A stretch of 37,481 bases of DNA from Verrucomicrobiales bacterium (lineage in GTDB: Bacteria > Verrucomicrobiota > Verrucomicrobiia > Limisphaerales > UBA9464), in NCBI GenBank assembly GCA_005793375.1, contig SXSK01000268.1, positions 1 to 37,481 of the forward strand. The letters are read 5' to 3'. Positions 9,002 to 17,456 of the stretch are shown here, one piece after another. The position numbers and the translations under genes were made by a program. Each line of letters begins with the position of its first letter. Position 1 is the stretch's first letter. The notes beneath the pieces were generated by a model. The model worked only from the letters and a program-made list of their open reading frames with translations. It was not told where the DNA came from and searched no databases.

Positions 9002-9110
9002 TCGACCCTGAACAGGCCAAGCCACGGTCCTCACTGTAACTATTAATTTCTTCAATGAGGGTCCTTGCCGTCGATCCTCCGCCAGCGCTAAAAGGGACGC
9101 CGACATTCCT

Positions 9111-10154
9111 ATGAAGAAATTCAACGTCGGCATCATCGGGTACGGTTGGGCTGCTACCGCCCACATCGATTCCATCAACAAAGGATCCCTTGGACAGGTC
9201 ACTGCAGTTTACTCCTCCAGGCCCCTGGATCCCGCGGAGCTTTCCGCCAAACATGGAGGCAACATCAAAGCCTACTCGGACCTTAAGGCCATGTTGTCAG
9301 ACAAATCCTTACACGTCATTGATGTCACCAGCTATCCATGGCAACACGCCGATCAGATTGTCGCCGCTGCCGAAGCCGGTAAGCACATTATCGCCGAAAA
9401 ACCTCTCGTCCTCTCGTTAAAGGATCTGCGCCGCACGGAAAAGGCAGTCCGCCAGGCCAAAGTCGGATTTACCATTTGCTTTGAGTGCCGCTGGGCCAGC
9501 CATTTCAAAGTTACTAAGTCGGTCATCGATCAAGGACTCCTCGGACATCTCCACTACGGTGAAATCGACTATTACCACGGCATCGGACCGTGGTACGGCC
9601 AATACCGCTGGAACAAATCCAAAAAAGGCGGTGGCTCGTCCCTCCTCACCGCCGGTTGTCACGCTCTCGACGCCCTCTTGCTTTGCATGGGAAGCGATGT
9701 TGTCGAGGTCACCAGTTACGATACCAAGTCGCAGCACCCCTACTTCCAAGCCTACGAATACACCACCAGCAGCGTCACCATCTTGAAATTTGCCAACGGG
9801 GCCATTGGTAAATGCGCTGCTATAGTGGATTGTTTTCAACCGTATTACTTCCATACTCACCTCGTCGGAAGCGAGGGCAGTATCCTGGATAACAAGTTCC
9901 ACTCCAACCGCCTCGGCACCAACAAAAACAAATGGAGCCAACTCGCCCTGAGTCTTATGGACTCAGGCGACGTTAACGACCACCCGTACCAAGCCGAGTT
10001 CGATGCGTTTTTTGAATCGCTCGACCAAGGCAACGACATTCCGCTCACCAGCCTGAGTGATGCCGTCAAAACCCACGAAGTCATCTTCGCCGCTGATCTC
10101 AGTGCTTCCCGCGGCGGTAAACCCGTCACCATCGCCGCCATCCGCAAGAAATAG
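9111..10154 (+). CDS. Gfo/Idh/MocA-family NAD(P)-dependent oxidoreductase
   Basis: 347 residues. The N-terminal Rossmann domain starts VGIIGYGWAATAHI, a GxGxxA variant of the dinucleotide loop, followed by AVYSSRP at the end of strand 2. The EKPLVLSLKDLRR stretch is the family's EKP signature (catalytic lysine). The C-terminal alpha/beta domain includes GGGSSLLTAGCHALDALL, with the conserved histidine region. Members oxidise or reduce sugars, inositols and amino sugars; there is no signal peptide, so it is cytoplasmic. It is followed after 67 bases by a PIG-L deacetylase and a NagB-like deaminase on the same strand, which points to an amino-sugar or modified-sugar pathway. Substrate cannot be read from sequence. 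Confidence 0.88.
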   Translation: MKKFNVGIIGYGWAATAHIDSINKGSLGQVTAVYSSRPLDPAELSAKHGGNIKAYSDLKAMLSDKSLHVIDVTSYPWQHADQIVAAAEAGKHIIAEKPLVLSLKDLRRTEKAVRQAKVGFTICFECRWASHFKVTKSVIDQGLLGHLHYGEIDYYHGIGPWYGQYRWNKSKKGGGSSLLTAGCHALDALLLCMGSDVVEVTSYDTKSQHPYFQAYEYTTSSVTILKFANGAIGKCAAIVDCFQPYYFHTHLVGSEGSILDNKFHSNRLGTNKNKWSQLALSLMDSGDVNDHPYQAEFDAFFESLDQGNDIPLTSLSDAVKTHEVIFAADLSASRGGKPVTIAAIRKK

Positions 10155-10221
10155 TCGAGCGACCAAGGCAATCGGTACCCCAAGTTAACACGGGATCTCA
10201 GCCCCCGTTTCATTACCACTC

Positions 10222-10986
10222 ATGCCCACGGCCATCGCCATCGGCGCCCATCCAGATGACATCGAATTTCGGATGGCCGGCACGTTGCTCCTACTGAAAC
10301 AAGCGGGATGGAAAATCCATTATTGGAATCTATCCGCCGGCAATTGCGGCAGTGTCCAGAGCGGCCCGGCGGAAACCTCGCGGCGGCGGCGGGCGGAATC
10401 ACGATGTGCCGCGAAGATTTTAGGGGCACATTGGCATGCTCCAGTTTCCAGAGATTTGGAAATCGTTTACACCGTTCCGCTCGTGAGACGGGTCGCAGCC
10501 GTGATCCGCGATGTCCGACCCAACATCATTCTAACCCATCCTCCCGTAGATTACATGGAGGATCACACCGCCACCTGCCGACTCATTGTCACCGGCGCCT
10601 TCGCACATGGGATGCCAAATTTTCGGTCTACCCCTCCCATGACAACCTACTCGGATGACGTGACGCTTTATCACTGCGCCCCGCATGGGCTCTGTACACC
10701 TCTTGGGGAACCCATCCATCCGCCCCTGTTCGTCAACACCACCTCAGTCCATGGGATAAAAATGGAGGCACTGGCAGCCCATGCGAGCCAACAGCACTGG
10801 CTGGACCAAAGTCAACGGATGAACTCCTATCTTCAGGCGGGCGAGGAAGACTCGGTGGCGCTGGGGAAAACATCTCGCAGGTTTCGCCACGCCGAGGCGT
10901 GGTGGCAGCATGCCCACATGGGTTTTTGTCGCGCGGATTCGCGCCCTCTACAGGTTGCCCTCGGTCCCAACATTAAACAACTCTAG
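10222..10986 (+). CDS. PIG-L/LmbE-family N-deacetylase
   Basis: 254 residues. The start [17 protein letters not shown] carries the zinc-binding HPDD motif (H10, D13). The second metal/catalytic cluster is [15 protein letters not shown] around residues 109-124. The family are zinc-dependent deacetylases of N-acetylglucosamine derivatives (GlcNAc-PI, MshB, BshB, chitobiose) and of unknown glycosides. It has no signal peptide. Its stop lies two bases before the next gene, a NagB-like deaminase, so the pair could remove acetyl and then amino groups from an N-acetyl amino sugar. The BshB-like role in bacillithiol synthesis is less likely, since no BshA or BshC neighbour is present. Confidence 0.88.
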   Translation: MPTAIAIGAHPDDIEFRMAGTLLLLKQAGWKIHYWNLSAGNCGSVQSGPAETSRRRRAESRCAAKILGAHWHAPVSRDLEIVYTVPLVRRVAAVIRDVRPNIILTHPPVDYMEDHTATCRLIVTGAFAHGMPNFRSTPPMTTYSDDVTLYHCAPHGLCTPLGEPIHPPLFVNTTSVHGIKMEALAAHASQQHWLDQSQRMNSYLQAGEEDSVALGKTSRRFRHAEAWWQHAHMGFCRADSRPLQVALGPNIKQL

Positions 10987-10988
10987 CC

Positions 10989-11927
10989 ATGCCACGCCCC
11001 TACAGTTCCATAGCCCCCGATTGGTGGGATTACACCACACTCGATACCGAACTCATCAACGAAGTCGCCCGTTTGAAACCACGCGATCTCGAACGTCTGT
11101 CGCGTCCTGGGTTCCGCGTGGTCTTCTACGAGACTCTCGAAGACTTCTACCTTGCCGAAGCCCTCGAGTACATTGAAGCTTGGCGACAGAGCACTGCCGA
11201 CAACCCGGTAGGCATCTGTGGTCCCATCGGTCCCACCGAACAACTCCCGCTCGTCGCACGTTTAGTCAACAGCTTGGAACTCGACCTTAGCAGCGCTCAT
11301 TTCTGGGGCATGGATGAATGGTTCGATGTTGCCACACAGAAAGAGGTGCCTGTCACGCACCCCCTCAGTTTTGAACGAGCCGACCGCGAACTCTGCTTTG
11401 ATCGCATCGAGCGAAAGCGTCGCATGCCAGAAACCAATCTTCATTTCCCCAAAGGTGACACGGCACCCTACCGGAAGAGTTGGACCGCTGGCATCCGTTG
11501 CGCGGTCATGCAAGGAGGACAAGGTGACGTGAAGCACTGGGCCTTCAACGATCCGCTGGGTCGCAAAGGACGTTACAAAGACGCACCCCCGAGTCCAGAA
11601 GAGTACCGAAAGCTAGCAACCCGCGTCGTCGACCTCCATCCGCTCACTGTGGCACAAAACGCGCGCACCAGTGGGGGCGGTAATATCTCGATGGTGCCCC
11701 TTAAGGCCATTAGCGTCGGTCCGGTCGAAACTTGGAAAGCTGAGAAAGTTTCCATCTGGCACGCCGGCAAACACGACAATCCCTTCGGCCAACGCTTAAC
11801 CGCCTATATGATTTCTAAAGGCTTGGTGGACGCCAGTGTCCCAATGTCACTTCTGGCGGAACATCCAAATGTTCAGTTCAATTACTTCAGGGGTGGAATC
11901 GGCACGTGCGACGTAGAAATGCACTAA
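10989..11927 (+). CDS. Glucosamine-6-phosphate deaminase-like protein (NagB family, variant active site)
   Basis: 312 residues. The fold signature is [19 protein letters not shown] (phosphate-binding loop region), then [10 protein letters not shown], where D109 corresponds to the ring-opening Asp of NagB's [20 protein letters not shown] matches NagB's GxGxDGHIAFNEP, and [11 protein letters not shown] matches the late loop. The catalytic segment differs. The His is kept (H183), but the usual Asp-Gly-His reads Val-Lys-His, with an Asp one position earlier (D180), and the FNEP glutamate is Asp. The N-terminus is about 60 residues longer than E. coli NagB. It is coupled to the PIG-L gene with a two-base gap. 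An isomerase/deaminase acting on another amino sugar is likely; strict GlcN6P deaminase activity is unproven. Confidence 0.75.
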   Translation: MPRPYSSIAPDWWDYTTLDTELINEVARLKPRDLERLSRPGFRVVFYETLEDFYLAEALEYIEAWRQSTADNPVGICGPIGPTEQLPLVARLVNSLELDLSSAHFWGMDEWFDVATQKEVPVTHPLSFERADRELCFDRIERKRRMPETNLHFPKGDTAPYRKSWTAGIRCAVMQGGQGDVKHWAFNDPLGRKGRYKDAPPSPEEYRKLATRVVDLHPLTVAQNARTSGGGNISMVPLKAISVGPVETWKAEKVSIWHAGKHDNPFGQRLTAYMISKGLVDASVPMSLLAEHPNVQFNYFRGGIGTCDVEMH

Positions 11928-11988
11928 TACACGAACGTCCACATTCCCTCGTTGCCGAAGAGCCCCCGGCACGGGCAAGCCGCCAAAC

Positions 11989-13308
11989 TTACCCCGTTGC
12001 CAAGATCCCAACGGCAATCGAGCCCACAACCATCCATGGAACCGGCAAACGCCAGCGAACCGAACCCAATGCGGCCACAGCGAAAACCAGCCAAACCCAT
12101 AAGGGTGCCCACGTCCCTTCGTTCCACAAAACGCGGCGTGCCGACCAAGTAGCCAGACTTAGGATCACACCGCAAACCGCCGATGTGATTCCAGCCAAGA
12201 CCGGCACCAACCAACGCAGACCACGGGATCGTTCTACGAACGGGGCACCGCCAAAGATCCAGAGAAAGGATGGCAGGAACGTCACCCAAGTGGTGATCAA
12301 CGCCCCGAGGGTTGCGGAGGCAATTGCGGGCAAATTCCCCGGATGGTTCCAGGCGCCAAGGAATCCCACAAATTGCAACACCATGATCAATGGGCCCGGG
12401 GTACTTTCAGCCAACCCCAATCCGTCCAGCATTTGACCCGCATTCAGCCAACCGTGCCGTTCCACTGCCTGTTCGGCGACATACGGGAGCACCGCATACG
12501 CCCCACCGAACGTGACCATGGCCGTTTGGCTGAAGAACAATCCCTGCTTGAAAACCATGTGTTCCGGGCCAAGCCATCCGTATGCCAGCACCACCGGCAG
12601 CCACCAAAGGCAGAGGCACCCAACGACCGTCGTCACCCAAGCACCGCTCAATCTAAACCGTTCACTCGAATCAACCTGGGGATCTTCGATCGCTGGATGA
12701 CGTGGGGACTCAAGCCCACCGACTTTCCGCCGCCACACGACCCAACCGAACATCCCAGCGAGACCAACGAGAACCGGGAAGGAGACCAACTTCAGCTGAA
12801 GAACCACGAAAGCTCCCAAGCATAGTCCGACGTGAGTCGGCGTTCGAAGAACTCGTCGGCCCATCTGATACACTGCGGCCACAACAAGTCCAAGAACCGC
12901 TGGCTGCAATCCGGCAAATGCGGCTTTTACCGCTGGCACCGTGCCCCACAGGACATAGGCGTAGCTTAATGCCCAAAGGAACAACGCGGATGGCAGTACG
13001 AACAAACCTCCAGCAATGACTCCGCCCCGGACTCCATGCATTAGCCAACCCATGTAGGTGGCCAACTGTTGAGCCTCCGGACCGGGCAGGAGCATGCAGA
13101 AGTTGAGCGCATATAGGAACCGATTCTCCGAGACCCAGCGTCGGCGCTGCACCAACTCCGTGTGCAAAATCGCAATCTGCCCAGCAGGTCCCCCAAAGCT
13201 GATGAATCCCAGTTTTAACCAAAACCAACTCGCTTCGGCGACTGTCGGTTTTCCCACCCCCGCGGGGTCCACCTCTGGCTCTGGAATGTTGACAATATCG
13301 GCGCTCAA
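11989..13308 (-). CDS. chrA: ChrA-family chromate ion transporter
   Basis: 439 residues, with two homologous CHR halves. The first half has KLGFISFGGPAGQIA and LLPGPEAQQLATYMGW; the second has MVTFGGAYAVLPYVAE and GLAESTPGPLIMVLQFVGF. These are the paired FGGP and PGP motifs of long-chain ChrA proteins, inner-membrane permeases that export chromate (and possibly sulfate-like anions). About ten or more hydrophobic helices are evident. The start is TTG at 13308, supported by a G-rich Shine-Dalgarno (AAAGGGGG) and by a four-base TTGA overlap with the stop of the upstream oxidase gene. Physiological substrate in this organism is not certain. Confidence 0.9.
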   Translation of the reverse strand: MSADIVNIPEPEVDPAGVGKPTVAEASWFWLKLGFISFGGPAGQIAILHTELVQRRRWVSENRFLYALNFCMLLPGPEAQQLATYMGWLMHGVRGGVIAGGLFVLPSALFLWALSYAYVLWGTVPAVKAAFAGLQPAVLGLVVAAVYQMGRRVLRTPTHVGLCLGAFVVLQLKLVSFPVLVGLAGMFGWVVWRRKVGGLESPRHPAIEDPQVDSSERFRLSGAWVTTVVGCLCLWWLPVVLAYGWLGPEHMVFKQGLFFSQTAMVTFGGAYAVLPYVAEQAVERHGWLNAGQMLDGLGLAESTPGPLIMVLQFVGFLGAWNHPGNLPAIASATLGALITTWVTFLPSFLWIFGGAPFVERSRGLRWLVPVLAGITSAVCGVILSLATWSARRVLWNEGTWAPLWVWLVFAVAALGSVRWRLPVPWMVVGSIAVGILATG

Positions 13309-14474
13309 GCGCCCCCTTTCATCACCGGTCCGGTCCCAAACCGTTTGGGATCAAACAGCGTGATATCCAGACGGGACTGACCTTGAATCACGCAGTCGGC
13401 AACGACGTCTCCCACCACACTGCAAAACTTAAATCCATGTCCACTGAACCCGCATGCCACAAGGACATTGGCGTACATCGGATGCTCCCCGATCACAAAA
13501 TTCAAGTCTGGCGTAACCGTATACATACAGGTCGTTCCACGTAGAAACTTTCCATCCAGCGATGGCAGGAATCGTCGAATGGAAGCCCGCATCGTCTCAA
13601 TATCATCCTGGCGCACGCGCCGATCGATAGTTTCCGGTGTGCACACCTCCGTTTCTGGTTTTCGAAAAAACGCAATCTTCACTCCATCTTCTTCGCCATC
13701 CACCGCCGGAAATCCGTAAGGCTGTCGATGCGTCGCTTCGTGCCAGATGTAAACGGGGAAGCGTTCGGGTCGAAATTGATCGATGCCACCCTTAGGTTGG
13801 AACCACAGCAGGACTTGGCGCTCAACGCTCACGGGAATATCCATATCCCGAAGTAACTCTGGTGCCCATGGCCCCGGAGTGATCACCAAACGATCCGCTT
13901 GATAGCTTCTGCGAGTGGTTGTGACGCTCACACCAGCACTCGTCGCCGTCCAGGACAGTACGGGTTCTTCGAACTGAAGCGCCGCGCCCCTCGCGGCGGC
14001 GCAGCGCAAATGGGCCAATACCGCCCCTTCGGTTCGAACCAAACCGGCGAACGGTTCCAGCAACCCCACGGTGCCTTGAGGGAGCTCAAAGGCAGGAAAA
14101 CGTCGTTGGATTTCCCCCCGATCCAGCATGGCATACGGCAAGGAATACTGGCGCGCACTCTTGAGACTTCCACTCACGACTTCACTGTCCTCGGCACCCA
14201 ACATGAGCCCGCCCGGCAATAGCAGCAGTTTATCGCCTGCTTCCGACTCCAATTCGTGCCACAGGTCATAGGCCCTTAAAAGTAATGGGACATAGCTGGG
14301 GTGCTCAAAGTAACACTGTCGAATCACGCGGGTCTGGCCGTGACTGGATCCACGATCGTGCGCTGGCGTAAACCGCTCTAATCCGAGAACACGCTCGCCG
14401 CGCCGAGCCAAATGATAAGCCACGGAACTCCCCATACCGCCCAAACCCAATACAATCACATCGTAAGTGTTCAT
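13305..14474 (-). CDS. FAD-dependent amine oxidase, monomeric sarcosine oxidase/N-methyltryptophan oxidase family
   Basis: 389 residues from ATG 14474, preceded by AAAGGGA; an upstream in-frame start is not supported. YDVIVLGLGGMGSSVAYHLARRG is the FAD-binding Rossmann motif, followed by the family-specific GSSHGQTRVIRQCYFEHPSYVPL. Near the C-terminus, TCMYTVTPDLNFVIG holds C316, aligned with the cysteine that binds FAD covalently in monomeric sarcosine oxidase. GFSGHGFKFCSVVGDVVAD is the matching tail. The expected reaction is oxidative demethylation or oxidation of a secondary amino acid, releasing H2O2. It is translationally coupled to chrA, an odd pairing with no obvious metabolic logic. 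Substrate is not resolvable. Confidence 0.87.
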   Translation of the reverse strand: MNTYDVIVLGLGGMGSSVAYHLARRGERVLGLERFTPAHDRGSSHGQTRVIRQCYFEHPSYVPLLLRAYDLWHELESEAGDKLLLLPGGLMLGAEDSEVVSGSLKSARQYSLPYAMLDRGEIQRRFPAFELPQGTVGLLEPFAGLVRTEGAVLAHLRCAAARGAALQFEEPVLSWTATSAGVSVTTTRRSYQADRLVITPGPWAPELLRDMDIPVSVERQVLLWFQPKGGIDQFRPERFPVYIWHEATHRQPYGFPAVDGEEDGVKIAFFRKPETEVCTPETIDRRVRQDDIETMRASIRRFLPSLDGKFLRGTTCMYTVTPDLNFVIGEHPMYANVLVACGFSGHGFKFCSVVGDVVADCVIQGQSRLDITLFDPKRFGTGPVMKGGA

Positions 14475-14900
14475 TCCCTTTAATGTATCCAGTTCACAGG
14501 CGATAAGACTCGATATCGATGGGGTTGGTCCATCGTGCAATCCTTCCCAAAGTGACCGCAGCAACTCTATACTCAACGATCGAATTCCGGCCAGCCGAAG
14601 GACAGTGTTAAACTTCCACCGACTCCCATTCCGAAGTAGGGCAGCGGAATCCAAAAATGGCCTCGATCATGCTTTCCTGTGGCGCATCTCCGAGTTGCGG
14701 CGCCGCATGGGATGCTGGGGGAAAAGCGGCAGCCCTCCACCGCTTTTGGGGAATTGCAGGGACGACCGATCTCCAAAATTCCCACAACTCGGAGATGCGC
14801 CCGCTTTCCTGCCACGCATGAAATTTTTATGGGCCTTCTGGTTTTTCCAAGTCATTCTGCTCACCATGATTCTCCCAGTCCAAACCCGTTCTGCTGCTTC
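14475..14900. other. Divergent intergenic region (426 bp) between oxidase and Tat-protein genes
   Basis: The oxidase gene reads left and the Tat-protein gene reads right, so both promoters should lie here. The right part holds the inverted-repeat element at 14680-14802 described separately. I see no convincing sigma-70 boxes and no RNA gene. An open frame upstream of ATG 14901 runs through the inverted repeat and is not credible coding sequence. Confidence 0.5.
14680..14802. mobile_element. MITE-like non-autonomous element, 17-bp terminal inverted repeats, 9-bp target duplication
   Basis: A perfect 17-bp inverted repeat lies at 14681-14697 (GGCGCATCTCCGAGTTG) and 14785-14801. The pair is flanked one base out on each side by a perfect 9-bp direct repeat, GCTTTCCTG, at 14671-14679 and 14803-14811. 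Inside there is a further 8-bp inverted repeat, AAAAGCGG at 14722-14729 and CCGCTTTT at 14740-14747. An element of about 123 bp with terminal inverted repeats, a target-site duplication and no coding capacity is the layout of a MITE. A 9-bp duplication is typical of, for example, IS1- and IS4/IS10-type transposases. No transposase gene is present in the window. Confidence 0.65.
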
Positions 14901-16172
14901 ATGAAATCCTGCACACGAAGGTCCTTCCTGACCGGAACTCTGGGCGCTTTCGCTCTAGGCTCGACGCTCCGAGCCGCCCCGCAGCGGCCCCGCATCGCCG
15001 CGCTGACCACGATCTATCACAAATACTCCCATTCTCAGCACATCGTGGATCGGTTCCTTGAAGGGTATGGCTGGAATGGGAAGCACTATCGCCCCGAAGT
15101 AGACGTCGTCTCGCTTTACGTCGAACAGGTGGGCGAAAACGACCTCAGCCAGGAGCGTGTGTCGCGTCATCCGCAACTCAAACGATACCCGACTATCGCC
15201 GACGCGTTGACCTGCGGCGGCAACTCGCTCGCCGTGGATGGAGTGTTATTGATCGGTGAACACGGCAAGTATCCCGTGAATGAGAAGGGGCAGACACTCT
15301 ACCCTCGCTACGAGTATTTTCGGCAGATCATCGACGTCTATCGCCAAAGCGGTCGAACCGCTCCGGTATTCAATGACAAGCACCTCTCGTGGAAATGGGA
15401 GTACGCTCTTGAAATGGTCGAGACCTCCAAATCCATGGGCTTCGGCTTCATGGCTGGTTCCTCGTTGCCAGTCACTTGGCGCCAACCCGCTATCGACCTG
15501 CCACGGGGTGCCCGAGTCCGCGAAGCGCTGGGAGTCTGGAATGGCTGGACAGATGGAGGCGACATCCACGTGCTCGAAGCCGTCCAGTCCATCGTGGAAC
15601 GAAGGCGCGGAGGCGAAACGGGTGTTATCTCGGTGGAGGCATTGCGCGGGGATCGATTCTGGAAAGCCTTGGAATCCGGATCCTGGGCCGCAGGCGGCTG
15701 GGATCGCGCCTTGCTGGACGCCGCTCTTAGCCGCAGCAATCAGCTCATCGCACCCCGCCCCACCTATAGTAACCTCTTACCCACCACCGAGGATCTTCGG
15801 CGGCTCGCACCGGATTCCTACGCCTATCGGTTTGAATACGACGATGGCCTTAAACTAACCATTGTCCAGTTTAAGGGGGCAATAGTTGGTGATTGCAATA
15901 TGGCGGCCCGACTCCACGGAGGAGACATTTTTTCAGTCCAGTTTTACCTCCCCTACTCCACCATGCGGAATTTCTTCAGCCCGCAGGTACACCACATCGA
16001 AACTTTGTTCCGAACAGGAAAATCACCTTATCCCATCGAACGGACGCTGCTCACGACCGGTATGACCGCCGCGGGCGTCGAATCCTTGTACCAAGGAGGG
16101 CGCTTCATGGAGACTCCCCATCTCCATATTCGTTATCAACCCACGACTCAATCCACATTCTGGCGCACCTGA
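14901..16172 (+). CDS. Tat-exported protein of unknown function, paralogue 1
   Basis: 423 residues from ATG 14901. The N-terminus CTRRSFLTGTLGAFALGSTLRA is a twin-arginine signal, so the protein is exported folded. The body is Rossmann-like at the start (RIAALTTIYHKYSHSQHIVDRF, VDVVSLYVEQ). It carries motifs shared with the next gene: VDGVLLIGEHGKYP (H121), KGQTLYPRYEYF, APVFNDKHLS (D159, K160, H161), FMAGSSLPVTWR, ERRRGGETG and PYPIERT. I recognise this as a widespread uncharacterised Verrucomicrobia/Planctomycetes family. The general layout recalls Gfo/Idh proteins without the dinucleotide loop, which is inference only. It is followed after six bases by its paralogue and then by an oligogalacturonate-lyase-like gene. 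Confidence 0.75.
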   Translation: MKSCTRRSFLTGTLGAFALGSTLRAAPQRPRIAALTTIYHKYSHSQHIVDRFLEGYGWNGKHYRPEVDVVSLYVEQVGENDLSQERVSRHPQLKRYPTIADALTCGGNSLAVDGVLLIGEHGKYPVNEKGQTLYPRYEYFRQIIDVYRQSGRTAPVFNDKHLSWKWEYALEMVETSKSMGFGFMAGSSLPVTWRQPAIDLPRGARVREALGVWNGWTDGGDIHVLEAVQSIVERRRGGETGVISVEALRGDRFWKALESGSWAAGGWDRALLDAALSRSNQLIAPRPTYSNLLPTTEDLRRLAPDSYAYRFEYDDGLKLTIVQFKGAIVGDCNMAARLHGGDIFSVQFYLPYSTMRNFFSPQVHHIETLFRTGKSPYPIERTLLTTGMTAAGVESLYQGGRFMETPHLHIRYQPTTQSTFWRT

Positions 16173-16178
16173 ATCTCC

Positions 16179-17435
16179 ATGAATCGACGCACTTTTCTCA
16201 AGACGTTTGGCGCTTCTACTCTGGCAAGTGGAACCCCCGGTGCCTGGGCTGCCGCGACAAACCAAACCAAGCGCATCGCCATCATCACTACTGTCTGGAC
16301 TTATCAGTCGCACGCACAACACATGGGCGACCGTTTCTTGGTCGGCTACCCGCGCCATGGCCGCTGGCACAAACCTCCCCTGAAAGTGGTCGCGGTGTAT
16401 GTGGACCAAAAACCCGCCGGTGACCTCAGCGCTCAGCGAGCCGCCGAACATGGCTTCACCGTTTACCCCACGATCGAATCCGCCCTCCAGTGCGGCGGAG
16501 ATCGTTTGGCCGTCGATGGCGTGGTAATTATTGGCGAACACGGTGAGTATCCACGCAATCACAAAGGACAAGTCCTCTACCCTCGCTATGAGTTCTTTAA
16601 GCGCACGGTTCAAGTGTTCGAAAAGTCCAGGCGCGCCGTCCCAGTGTTCAATGACAAGCACCTCTCGTACAGCTGGCAGAAGGCCGCCGACATGGTCGCC
16701 GACTCGAAGCGCCTCAAGTTCCCATTCCTCGCAGGCTCCTCCCTCCCAGTAACCTGGCGACTCCCACCCACCGAAGTCCCCTATGGTGCCGTCGTTGATG
16801 AAGCCCTCATGGTCGGTGTCGGCGGCTCCGACCCCATGGACTATCACGCCCTGGAAGCCATGCAATGCATGGTCGAACGTCGCCGAGGCGGAGAGTCGGG
16901 AATTCGCTCCGTGCAACTACTCGAAGGCGATGCCGTCTGGAAGGCCGGCGAGCAGGGCGTGTGGTCCAAACGGCTGCTGGAAGCAGCCTTTTCGCGCTCG
17001 GATTCGCTCATGGGATATTCCGACCTGGACTCTCGTCCGCAGAGTCTCGCCCACAATGGCGAGCTGCCCAAATTAGTGAAAAATCCAGCGGCTTACATTA
17101 TCGAGCGCACGGATGGCCTCCGCACCACGCTGCTCATGCTTAATGGGGCGCTCAGCGATTACTGCTTCGCCGCTCGCCTTCAAAATGGCGAGATAATCTC
17201 GACTCAATTCTTCCTCCCTCCCACACCCAACGTCACTTACTCCGCCTGCCTCGTGGCCCAGATCGAACAAATGATCGTTTCCGGTAAAGCTCCCTATCCC
17301 GTTGAGCGGACTCAGATCGCCAGTGCTATGCTGGATCGATGCCTCGATTCCAAAGTCGAAAATCATCAGCGGATCGAAACCCCGGAACTCAGGATTCGCT
17401 ACAAGAGCCCCAAAATGCCCGACTTCGGCGGCTGA
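16179..17435 (+). CDS. Tat-exported protein of unknown function, paralogue 2
   Basis: 418 residues. The twin-arginine signal NRRTFLKTFGASTLASG is followed by an Ala-rich cleavage region. The same motif series as the preceding protein appears in the same order: VDGVVIIGEHGEYP, KGQVLYPRYEFF, VPVFNDKHLS, FLAGSSLPVTWR, ERRRGGESGIRSV and PYPVERT. The two are clearly a tandem duplication that has since diverged (differing C-terminal halves and loops). Conserved His, Asp, Lys and Arg residues in these motifs suggest an enzyme rather than a pure structural role. The reaction is unknown. It lies in one transcription unit with the flanking genes (gaps of 6 and 21 bases). Confidence 0.75.
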   Translation: MNRRTFLKTFGASTLASGTPGAWAAATNQTKRIAIITTVWTYQSHAQHMGDRFLVGYPRHGRWHKPPLKVVAVYVDQKPAGDLSAQRAAEHGFTVYPTIESALQCGGDRLAVDGVVIIGEHGEYPRNHKGQVLYPRYEFFKRTVQVFEKSRRAVPVFNDKHLSYSWQKAADMVADSKRLKFPFLAGSSLPVTWRLPPTEVPYGAVVDEALMVGVGGSDPMDYHALEAMQCMVERRRGGESGIRSVQLLEGDAVWKAGEQGVWSKRLLEAAFSRSDSLMGYSDLDSRPQSLAHNGELPKLVKNPAAYIIERTDGLRTTLLMLNGALSDYCFAARLQNGEIISTQFFLPPTPNVTYSACLVAQIEQMIVSGKAPYPVERTQIASAMLDRCLDSKVENHQRIETPELRIRYKSPKMPDFGG

Positions 17436-17456
17436 ATCTCTTCCCTCATTCTCCGA

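Noticed and set aside
11906-12825. Long plus-strand frames opposite chrA
   Set aside because: Antisense shadows of the ChrA gene: low-complexity Pro/Arg/Thr-rich translations with no domain.
14679-14900. N-terminal extension of the first Tat-exported protein
   Set aside because: It runs through the inverted-repeat element; the Tat signal begins at ATG 14901, which is the sensible start.
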